Assembly: GCA_947650285.1 (NCBI GenBank)
Contig: CANTFL010001475.1
Coordinates: 186,001 to 250,000, forward strand
Source of the DNA: Hyaloperonospora brassicae
Taxonomy: Eukaryota > Oomycota > Peronosporomycetes > Peronosporales > Peronosporaceae
Length of the DNA stretch: 64,000 nucleotides
Reading direction: 5' to 3'
Shown: positions 56,041 through 64,000 of the stretch, piece by piece
How the letters are laid out: each line of letters opens with the position of its first letter
Position numbering within the stretch: the first letter of the stretch is position 1
Program-made: the position numbers and the translations under genes
Notes under the pieces: model-generated
Databases searched by the model: none
Seen by the model: only the letters and a program-made list of their open reading frames with translations
Told to the model about the DNA's origin: nothing

Positions 56041-56913
56041 TTATACGAGGTGGTGGTGGTAGTTGCTGTGAGGATAGCCGGCTCCAGTCGATGGACAATG
56101 CTGCATCCATCCGGATGCAACAACCGCCGAGCTGCACTGGTGCTCGACGTTTCGACGGCGCGGAGCGTCTGGACTCGGTCGATTCCAAGTCGAGAGGACC
56201 ATGAGCTTGTGCTCCGACGTCGCTGCGTTTGTGTAGTGCACAAAGTCCACTGCTCGCTCTTCGGGCGTCCGAGCGCTGTGGTGTATAGAGCCCTGCGACC
56301 CGTTTGTAAAGTGCGCGACGTGCTCCAGCACGGGTTCGATGTCCAAGAGCAGGTGTTCCAAGTACCGGTCGTCGTGTGCAGCCCCCTGCACGTGGCTGTC
56401 CTCACGTTTCCACTCTTGTCCGCCCTCGTCTTCCATCATCGGGTCCATCACGTCCATAAGGTCGCACGCCCCAACGTCCTCTTCACCGCACGCGCTCTTC
56501 CCACGCATAGCACCACCGTCACGGACGATCGTCAACGACATGAGACGTGGCCACGCGAACGCGTTCCGGCCATTTGCTGGCGAACACGATGTTAATGTCG
56601 TCGCCTTTGTCGTTGTCGTCGACGCTTTCGACTTGGGGCCGGTGGAGCCCTTTGCGTGGCTCCGGACGCGGCGTTTCCAGCGACTGAGTTTCTGGCGGAG
56701 TTTCTGGGCGTGCGTCATGGCTTGACGGGTGGACTTGGAGCCCACGTAGGCGGCAATGTCGGTCCACGGACCGTGCGGGAAGCACTGGAGGGCGTCCCAG
56801 AATCGACGCTGCTCAGTGGGGGACCACGCGTGCTCGCCAGGCCGGGGGACAGTGAATTGGGTCGGCACGCGCTTTGCTTCGTGGAGTTCGCTCATGACCG
56901 TCGACGAGATCAT
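56041..56913 (-). CDS. Myb/SANT-like DNA-binding protein
   Basis: 290 aa from ATG at 56913 (the open frame continues a few codons upstream without an ATG; an alternative Met lies at 56895). Residues about 28-80 form one Myb/SANT repeat with the three spaced Trp (WSPTEQRRFW, GPWTDIAAYV) and the STRQAMTHAQKLRQKL extension typical of a large oomycete family of single-repeat Myb-related proteins. A basic patch (RWKRRVRSHAK) follows; the C-terminal half is poorly conserved in character, with acidic then His-rich parts. Likely a transcription factor. It converges with the DUF2009 gene (344 bp gap). Confidence 0.85.
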   Translation of the reverse strand: MISSTVMSELHEAKRVPTQFTVPRPGEHAWSPTEQRRFWDALQCFPHGPWTDIAAYVGSKSTRQAMTHAQKLRQKLSRWKRRVRSHAKGSTGPKSKASTTTTKATTLTSCSPANGRNAFAWPRLMSLTIVRDGGAMRGKSACGEEDVGACDLMDVMDPMMEDEGGQEWKREDSHVQGAAHDDRYLEHLLLDIEPVLEHVAHFTNGSQGSIHHSARTPEERAVDFVHYTNAATSEHKLMVLSTWNRPSPDAPRRRNVEHQCSSAVVASGWMQHCPSTGAGYPHSNYHHHLV

Positions 56914-59331
56914 TGTCGCTCTTCTCGATGGACGTACTAAGGGACACTCGAGCAAACCGTTTGGCGCGTTGAGCGCGACTCGTGCAATGGGGCAGTGATG
57001 AGGAGAGCTCTTCGGATGCGTCAGGCGGACGAGTTGGGAGAACGACGGACGTTACGACGCACGCGAACGTATCCGAAAAGAAGACCGTCTCATGTCCACG
57101 TTAGCTGTCTGGATAGATGGCTCGACCTGTCGCCCGTCAACCGGTCAACCGGTCGAGATGGACCCGCGTTCGGCTCGGGGAGGGGGGGGTTGACGTTGGA
57201 AAGAGGCGGTTGCTGAGACAGTAGCGGTGCGCCCGGCGACGGCGCAGGAAAAGGTCGGTGCGAACGTCAACAGGCCACGTGAGGTCGACCCCGACGGAGG
57301 GACGGACGATCTCGCTGCTTGCACCCGCCGAGCCAAATCTTGGCAACTGTGCGTGCATCGAACTGGTCGTTGGTGCAGACGCTCTGCAGCGCTGACTTGT
57401 GTGTGTGCGTTGGTTGTAATGGCCACAGAAAGGTGACAACGACGCGTCTGTGGACTACGTCCTCGTCGCTGCGTAAGGCCGATGATCGGATGAGGGATGT
57501 TTTCTAGTTCCAACGTGTTGTGCGTGCAAGTACTGTTGACCTGCAAGTGAAAAAGGTCACAGCTTACGCCACGGAGAAGGGCAGTCTGCGCTTCTGCAGT
57601 GGAGTAGAGCCTGGAAACTCGACAGGAGCTTCTGGTTGTGACCCCTTTTATCAGTCAATTCACTGTTCGTACCTGAACCGCATGCTGAGGTCGCTGGTAA
57701 CGAGCCTTCGACCATCTAATCGGCTACTCTCTTGCAACGACGGCAATACCCCATCGCAAGCACTGGCTGATGGCAGGATAGTACGACAGATGCAGCAGGG
57801 ACACGCATGACGATTCCACACGGACGCACGACCGCTTTTCCTTCAGCTGTGGTATCGAGAAACGCTAACGCTTCTTCGGGCAGGTCATATATATAGATAC
57901 ATAGGATTACGATCGGTCGATCTTTGCTGCAACGGGACATCTGTATTGAAGTTGCTCCTGTGGACACGTTCATGAATGGCACCTTCGGAGTGGTCGACGC
58001 TTCAGAGCTCATCGCTTTTTGTCGTGCAGGAAGATCGATCGTTAGATGGGGTAAGTCGTGGCGTCGTCGAGCTCGGGAGCGCCAATCCTTGCGCCAAGCC
58101 CACTCGGTGGTGGGTGTCATGTTGTCTTGCTTTCGATGAGCTCGACTGCCGCAAATTCCAGTAGTTCCGTGCTTAGACCGGTGCTTACAATCGTCGAAGA
58201 TGGTCGTCAAGTCACAGCGGTGCGAGAGACGCGTCCCGCGCACAAAGGTGCAGATGGGGTGATTGCACTGCCGTCGAGTTGTCGATCGGTCGTTCGCTGC
58301 GTTTGCGAGCACCTGCACGGATCCTTGAATGTCCACTTGCACGCAAAGGCAGCATAGCGGGTGCGAGCTGTGACGCTATGGCGCTAAGAAGGTGTTTGCA
58401 TCTTACAGGACACCTCAAGTTAAACTGCTTGGGCTGCCTCGATGTCGACAGAAGTGTCGGGGATGCGTTGGTCCGAAAGGTTGGACTGACTGCAGGTCCT
58501 TTTTGTTCCCCACCTTCAGCATGTCAAATCTCGAGCGGCTCAATCTGACAAACAATCCTACCGCTGAGACATTTCGGGGCTGTCAAGCCATGGCGTTGCA
58601 TGGATGCCGATGCTGCAATCGCATGTATACTACTGCCCCTGCTGATGGGTAAACACCGAAGGCGCTTGTGTTGTCGTGTAACCCCTCCAGTCTGTTCGAC
58701 AAGTTGAGTTAGAAATGAGTCACACGCCGATCCAAAAGGAGCAAGTACGCTCGCCAAGCATGACTGGTCCGTTGTGATGGCCATCTATCGCCCATTCGTT
58801 TAGCAGGTTTTGATTGCAGAGCTGCTGGCGACGTCGATGCAGGTGGCACAATACGATGTGTTGCAGTTTAACCGCACTCCTGACTTTGTGGCTGCTGTTT
58901 GAGTAGCCATCTCCGCATCATCGGCGTATCGGATATGGATGTACTATGTAAAAGTACAAACTGGATGCCTCATTCAAGCAGCCAAAGCAGTACAGCGCTA
59001 CTGAAAGTATCGGCCCGCTTCTTGCAAACAAGGTGTCCATCGATCTCGATGCCCTCGCTCTGGGCGCACGACAAAGACAAGACGATGTACGCCGCATGAC
59101 GCATTGTTCGAAGGATACCTGGATCGTCATCGAAAAGTCAGTTGCTCGAGCGACTTATGTTGAAGACCGCCGCATAAAGGCGTTACGTTGTGATCGCTGG
59201 CTGCACTTCCTTCTTCTCGAGTTCGAATTGTCGGGCGATTGTCTTTCTGCATTCAGCTTTGCGAGCATAGGTCTGCTGGAGCACTGACCCCACGCCCTTT
59301 GTCAGTCCTCTCGCGCCTCAACGAGGCGTAG
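56914..59331. other. 2.4-kb gene-poor stretch
   Basis: No supported gene. The longest frame (208 codons, minus, 58342-57716) has a few Cys/His pairs (CNHPICT, CDLTTIFDDC) but no ordered zinc-finger repeat and is left unassigned. The 5' end of the Myb gene's promoter lies in the first few hundred bases. Confidence 0.35.
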
Positions 59332-59667
59332 GTCACTCTTAACAGACAGAAATCGCCAAAGCGTACCAAGTCATCCGCAAGCGGCGTGTTACGCGCAAGT
59401 GGTAAAGACAAGACCAAGCCGCGACCCGAGTGGCGCTGCTCGCTCGATAACGTTTTCCCTGATCTCTACCCATACACCAGGAATGTCTGCAAGAACGCAG
59501 CGTGCGGCAATGCTATTTCGTCTGCTAAACGTGCGTGTCAGTGTGGAATGAAACTAAATGTACATCATTTCGTTGTCGCGGCTCACTGGCGATACGGTCG
59601 CCGTTCTATGAGGAGCTCCCCAGGAAGCCACCACAGTGCACAAATGTATCAACGTCTTCGAACCTGA
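59332..59667 (+). pseudogene. Fragment with a UPF0547-like zinc ribbon
   Basis: An open stretch without an ATG. It starts basic and Ser-rich (KSPKRTKSSASG), then WRCSLDNVFPDLYPYTRNVC and CGNAISSAKRACQCG. The C-x4-C...C-x-C-G pattern recalls the UPF0547 zinc ribbon (Cys pair, then A-x-K-x-C-x-CG). A splice-acceptor-like TTAACAG precedes it at about 59346. Neighbouring frames carry no continuation, so it is an isolated exon or a gene relic. Confidence 0.3.
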
Positions 59668-60350
59668 GCAGCGCCTCAATCAGGAGATGCACTGATCGGA
59701 GGTTCAAGGCTCTTTTCGGTTGGCATTCAGACGTCCAGCTGCTACAGTACTACAGGGACAATGCCGCCACCAAACGTTCTCTGTTCCAAGACATGGCCGT
59801 CTTGGAATGACCTACTACCAGAGCTTCTCTCTCTCTACATCTCGAGAAGATGTATGTTTAGTCACTGACGACACGCCCCATGTATGGCCGCTTTGCTGCC
59901 TCTTCCGTGGTCGGAGTAGACGACTGCAATGCGTCGACACGTCGGGTATCGGATATCTGGGAAGCACCCGGTTGACCATCTCGTTGTTGGACGACAAAGT
60001 AGCAAGGGACTCTTGTGTACGTACAAGTAGCTCGCACGCCGTTTGCGTGTACGACCACAGCAATTGTCATCGATGTCGTGATTGTGATTGCTTGTGCAGC
60101 ATACTGACCCGCAGTGCGTGACAACCTTATAAAGCGGACATCCCTCTTGACTTTGCGATCGATAAACACGGAAAGTTTAGCGCGTACCTATAAACCCACC
60201 ACGTCGATGTGGCCAACAATAACCCATTGACACAACGGAGCGACACAGTTGCTCCGTCCTACCCATGCGTTTTGACGTTTAGGTTAGTCAAATCATTCCG
60301 CCGCAGTCGTCAGACACGTGTTTCTAAGGGGTCCGCAAGGTGGAGGACCA
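59668..60350. other. Upstream region of the GRIP golgin gene
   Basis: No gene supported. AAATCATTCCGCCGCAG at about 60289-60305 resembles the core of the oomycete initiator (TCATTCC) and lies about 290 bp upstream of the ATG; this is only suggestive. Confidence 0.3.
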
Positions 60351-60376
60351 AGAGAGAGAGAGAGAGAGAGAGAGAG
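60351..60376. repeat. (AG)13 microsatellite
   Basis: A perfect AG dinucleotide run upstream of the golgin ATG, probably in its 5' UTR or promoter. Confidence 0.97.
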
Positions 60377-60507
60377 TAACCCATCCGAAACTGCCCACTC
60401 CCACGTCCATCACGTCATCGTCCACCCGCTCGTCGTACGAAACCACCCACGGCGCAACCCGTCGTCCACACTCGACCTCTGCCCAACAACAACAACCGCA
60501 GCAGACG

Positions 60508-60549
60508 CGTTACTTCAGCGTTACTTCAGCGTTACTTCAGCCCCCCCCC
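60508..60549. repeat. 11-bp tandem triplication followed by C9
   Basis: Three exact copies of CGTTACTTCAG (60508-60540), then nine C. It lies 39 bp before the golgin start codon. Confidence 0.97.
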
Positions 60550-60587
60550 GTCCTATCCTGAACCACCGCATACACACACACCCCGCA

Positions 60588-63500
60588 ATGCTCAAGAAGA
60601 AGAAGGACCAGAAGCTCGAGCACATGCGCGAGCTCGGGCGCGACCGCCTCACCAAAGGACTGCACTTCCTCCGCACTGCTGCCGCAGCGAACGCGACCGC
60701 TGCGGCGCTCGACAGCCGCAGCCGCAGCAGCGACGCCACACCAACAGTTCCGACCGCCGCTGTCGCCGAAGCCGAAGGCGCTCCGTCGAGCACTGCGCGC
60801 CGCCGCCTGACGTACGACGAACTGCTGACGCTCAGTATGAAACTCACGCGGCAGAACAAAGTGCTGAGCGCGCAGTGCGAAAAGACGCAGCGACAGGCGG
60901 CGGCCGCGCAAGAAGAGCGTCCGGACCCGTTGCCGACGGTCGCGAGTGTGGATCTGCTGGACCTGTCGCCCGTGGCGGCCACTGCGTCGCAGCGAGTGGG
61001 AGTCTCGACGGCGGACGGAGAGCAGCGACGGAGCGAAGCGGTGGACGCGCGCGAGACGAGTGGGGCGGAGCGGGAAGCCGAGCTGGAGGCAGCAGCGGGT
61101 TTGCTTGCTAGAGTGGAGCAGGAGAAGGCAGAGCTGGCAGAGAGACTGCAACGAGCCGAGACGGCTGCGTCTGCGATGGCTGCCGAACTGGAGCGCGACG
61201 AGAGCAAGGACTTGCGTGCAGCACTAGCGACGCAGCAGGCTGCGTTGAAAGCAGCAGAGATGGCCAATGAACGGCTGCAGGAGCAGGTCCAGGCACTGCA
61301 ACAGGCGCCTGACTCGGGGGATGTCTATGACGCGGAAGTGAAGGAGAAGGTGGCAGTTGCGTTGGAGGCGCAACGGATGGAACTAGAGATGACAAGGGCA
61401 GAGAGCGCACGTCTGCGGGAGCAGGTGACAGAGCTGCTTGCAGTGCCTTTGTCCGCTGACGCAACTGAGGCCGAAGTGATGGAGAAGGTGGCAATTGCGA
61501 TAGACACGCAAGCACTCGAGCTGGAAGCGACAAAAGCCGAGAATGCACGTTTGCAGGAGCAAGTTGAAGCATCGCGTCAGACGATGGTGGCATTGACTTC
61601 GGAAGCGCAGGACAGTGATGCTCAAGACGTGACCGACTCGCTGCGTGCCGAAGTTGATCGTTTGCGAGGTCTGCTGGAGGCAAAGGATAGTAAAAGCAAA
61701 GATTTGGAGCAAGAAGTTGCGGCACTTCGAGACTGCGCACAAAAGGTGCAAGAGGAAGCAAAATGCTCGAGCATTGCAGTCGATACTGACTTGATGCAGG
61801 AGCTGGAGCGAGTGAAACTAGAGACGGTGGAGCGTGAGCACGAGAAAGAGGCGCTGCAGGGAAAGCTGCAAGTTGCAGAAGAGCGCTTGGCCAAGATAGA
61901 CAGCGAGAGTGAAGCTACTCAGTCGCTCTTGGGGGCCCTGAAAGACGACACAAGTCGGCTTGCTGACCAGGTGGCTCAGTTGGAGCAAAAGCAAGCAGCT
62001 TCGGACGAGAAGATTGTTGCGCTGACCGAAGCAAAATGCGACCTCGAGAAGCAGCAGCAAGTTGCATTGGAGGCTAAAGCGGCGATCGAAACGCAGCTGG
62101 AAGAGGAGCGTGTATACTGGACTTCAAAGCTGGAAAATCTGATCACTGCCAGCGACGCGGCAGACATTAAGAACGAGGCGCTTGATGCTCAGCTGCGGGA
62201 AAAGGAGAAGCAAGTCGCAACGATGGCAGCTTCTCAGGCATCTCTGACGTCAGAACTGAAGGAGCTGCAAGATCTTGTGAGCAGTATGCGCAAAGACCTG
62301 TCGACGGCTGCTGAGGATCTTAAGACACAGTCGACGAAGGCCGAGGCTGACAAGCGTAGACGCGTCCAAAGCGAGAAAAAGGTGGCGGAGTTGAAGAAGC
62401 GTCTCGACGAGATGCGCGAAAAGCACCACGAAAGTTTTGAAATGTTGCGTCAAGAAAAAGAGGCTGAGCTGGAACGTGTTGCTACTGAGCGCCGTGCGTT
62501 GATCAAAATGAAGAAAGAGCTGTCACGGGAAAAGGACAAGCTTCAGGCTCGGTGCCAAGCACTGGAGCTTGACTTGGAGGTCAGACGCAAGCACGAAGAA
62601 GAGCTGGAAACTGTTGTGCGTGACAAGACACTCGAAGTGGGCAACGTGAGCGCAGAATTGGCCGAGACGAAAAAGTCACTGTCTGATCGCATGGCTCTGG
62701 CGACGAGATTGCAGACTGAAAACATGGACATGGCTAGTAAGCTAGCAGAGCAAGTGGTTCTCATTGAGGGTGCACTGCGCGATGCAGCGAGCAGCAAGGC
62801 TGCGCAACGCGAAATGGAAGCTCAGGTGCAAGTCGCACGGGGCGACATGCAGCGCATGGAACAAAGCGAGGCCAAGTCCAGACAGGATCTGGATGTTGTA
62901 CAGCGTGACATGGCCAAACGAGAAGAGAGCTTTCAGGCTGAGCGGGAGGAAGCCAAAAAAGCATTGCAGACTGCCGTACAGAAGGAAAGACAAACGTACA
63001 AACGTGAGCTGCAGCGCCTCGAAGCTGAGAGCAAACACAAGTCAAAGCTGGCTTTGCAAGCAGTTTTGGAGAAGGAGACGGAGGTTGCGCGTCTTAGTGC
63101 ACGCCTGCACGAGTTAGAGGAGGACGTTCGCTCGGGCGGTGCGGACAACCGCAAAATCCTCGAGTTTGCCCAGCTGCAAGCGAAGCGGGAAGCTGAGGCA
63201 AGAGAGCAAGCAGCACAGATGCATGCGCTGTCTGAACAGCTCGAGGGGGCTCATCGTGAGTTGCAAGAATTGCGTGAGGGCAAGCGGCGTCATACTGAGG
63301 AACTCACAGCAATGCTGCAGAATCAGCGGCGTGACGGTGTCAACATGGAGTACCTGAAGAACGTGGTCGTGCAATACATGTCCTTCCGACCAGGCTCTTC
63401 CGAACAGGCACGACTTGTACCGGTGTTGTCGACACTGCTCCAATTCACGGCTGCTGATGTGAAAGGGGTCAAACACGCATCGTGCCGGGGCAGCGGCTGG

Positions 63501-63770
63501 ACATCGTGGGGAAGCAGTGACGCTGGTCTCGATTACAAACCCGTTGTCGTCAACGCTGGCCATCATTACCCGACGGCTTCGAACCCATCGATAACACAAG
63601 ACGGCGGCGAGCGGAGGCCCTCATCCAGCAGAAAGACCTCTGCTCTAGCATCCCATGGGTCGTTACCGTCGCCGTCGTTTCCACCGCCGTTTAGAGCGCC
63701 TAGCTTCTTCTTGCCGGACGGCGATGCCGATGAGCGCGCGGATCCGTCTGCAGAGAGCGCTGACTTCTAA
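60588..63770 (+). CDS. GRIP-domain golgin (trans-Golgi coiled-coil tether)
   Basis: 1060 aa from ATG at 60588, preceded by 5' UTR repeats; the frame is open upstream but without an ATG. The start is basic (LKKKKDQKLEHMREL). Residues about 150-910 are almost all heptad coiled coil, rich in Glu, Gln, Ala and Lys. About 918-960 form a GRIP domain: NMEYLKNVVVQYM with the conserved Tyr, then LVPVLSTLLQF. GRIP domains dock on Arl1-GTP at the trans-Golgi, so this should tether transport vesicles there. A further 100-residue Ser/Pro-rich tail after the GRIP domain is unusual. Intronless. Confidence 0.92.
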   Translation: MLKKKKDQKLEHMRELGRDRLTKGLHFLRTAAAANATAAALDSRSRSSDATPTVPTAAVAEAEGAPSSTARRRLTYDELLTLSMKLTRQNKVLSAQCEKTQRQAAAAQEERPDPLPTVASVDLLDLSPVAATASQRVGVSTADGEQRRSEAVDARETSGAEREAELEAAAGLLARVEQEKAELAERLQRAETAASAMAAELERDESKDLRAALATQQAALKAAEMANERLQEQVQALQQAPDSGDVYDAEVKEKVAVALEAQRMELEMTRAESARLREQVTELLAVPLSADATEAEVMEKVAIAIDTQALELEATKAENARLQEQVEASRQTMVALTSEAQDSDAQDVTDSLRAEVDRLRGLLEAKDSKSKDLEQEVAALRDCAQKVQEEAKCSSIAVDTDLMQELERVKLETVEREHEKEALQGKLQVAEERLAKIDSESEATQSLLGALKDDTSRLADQVAQLEQKQAASDEKIVALTEAKCDLEKQQQVALEAKAAIETQLEEERVYWTSKLENLITASDAADIKNEALDAQLREKEKQVATMAASQASLTSELKELQDLVSSMRKDLSTAAEDLKTQSTKAEADKRRRVQSEKKVAELKKRLDEMREKHHESFEMLRQEKEAELERVATERRALIKMKKELSREKDKLQARCQALELDLEVRRKHEEELETVVRDKTLEVGNVSAELAETKKSLSDRMALATRLQTENMDMASKLAEQVVLIEGALRDAASSKAAQREMEAQVQVARGDMQRMEQSEAKSRQDLDVVQRDMAKREESFQAEREEAKKALQTAVQKERQTYKRELQRLEAESKHKSKLALQAVLEKETEVARLSARLHELEEDVRSGGADNRKILEFAQLQAKREAEAREQAAQMHALSEQLEGAHRELQELREGKRRHTEELTAMLQNQRRDGVNMEYLKNVVVQYMSFRPGSSEQARLVPVLSTLLQFTAADVKGVKHASCRGSGWTSWGSSDAGLDYKPVVVNAGHHYPTASNPSITQDGGERRPSSSRKTSALASHGSLPSPSFPPPFRAPSFFLPDGDADERADPSAESADF

Positions 63771-64000
63771 CGGTGAATGGAATGGAAGATCGTGCAGAGC
63801 GATAGACGACACGGACAACGTCGCGCGCCGTACCCGTTTACGGCGTAGGACGCCATGTTTGCTCCGAAACACGATGGCTTTTGCTAAGCGGGTGTCAAAT
63901 AGGGTCAACAAGCTGGATGAGTGCATTGATGGAGATCGTAGAGGGTCAGAAGGCGCGTGTAAATGAATACGCCATGTCTCATTTCGCGGCGTCATCGTAA
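63771..64000. other. 3' flank of the golgin gene to the window end
   Basis: No further gene is visible in the last 230 bases; short frames on both strands are extensions of the biased golgin tail. Confidence 0.5.

Noticed and set aside
57716..58342. 208-codon frame as a zinc-finger protein
   Set aside because: A few Cys and His pairs are present, but spacing is irregular and no repeat unit is recognisable.
60521..61267. 248-codon frame antisense to the golgin
   Set aside because: It is the complement of a biased coiled-coil gene; Ser/Ala-rich shadow.
1..64000. tRNA, rRNA and snRNA genes
   Set aside because: I looked for B-box-like GTTCGA contexts and known rRNA stretches and found none with supporting structure.

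Overview
This window looks like nuclear DNA of an oomycete, most likely a Peronosporales species (Phytophthora or a downy mildew). Introns are short GT-AG (67-167 bp), intergenic gaps in the dense part are a few hundred bases, a 16-bp oomycete-type initiator lies upstream of a secreted-protein gene, and the repeats are Ty3/Gypsy and LINE elements. The species assignment is inference.

Layout. 1-15.5 kb is repeat-rich. A minus-strand Ty3/Gypsy element (integrase cut by the left edge, LTR at 4615-5145) is followed by a much more decayed plus-strand Gypsy element (about 6.1-13.86 kb, with remnants of both LTRs). 15.6-26.6 kb is a large inverted duplication. Each arm carries one copy of a secreted, cysteine-free, Asp/Arg- and Gly/Asn-rich 218-aa protein. 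The left arm alone was invaded by a 5'-truncated LINE (A), which was itself invaded in opposite orientation by a second 5'-truncated LINE (B). Both insertions have clear target-site duplications, and the right arm keeps the empty site. The spacer between the arms holds a third, decayed LINE tail with zf-RVT and RNase H remnants.

27.4-64 kb is mostly housekeeping genes: a large helical protein (+), a possible unresolved small spliced gene (+), mitochondrial-type ClpX (-), a tandem-PDZ protein with a C-terminal zinc ribbon (+), a small secreted candidate (-), a Gypsy solo LTR, a 5-exon WD40 protein (-) divergent from a PdxT/SNO glutaminase (+), the PP2A scaffold subunit A in 7 coding exons (-) divergent from a B-box/DUF2009 protein (+), a Myb/SANT protein (-) and a GRIP-domain golgin (+).

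These housekeeping genes do not form one pathway; they cover mitochondrial proteostasis, vitamin B6 synthesis, phosphatase scaffolding, Golgi tethering and transcription. Two conserved genes (PdxT and PP2A-A) each carry a one-base shift inside a G or C homopolymer, which suggests sequence error rather than two broken essential genes. The most unusual structures are the inverted duplication with nested LINEs, and an array of 5-6 bp stem / 3-nt loop inverted repeats in and next to the Gypsy LTRs that persists in three diverged copies.
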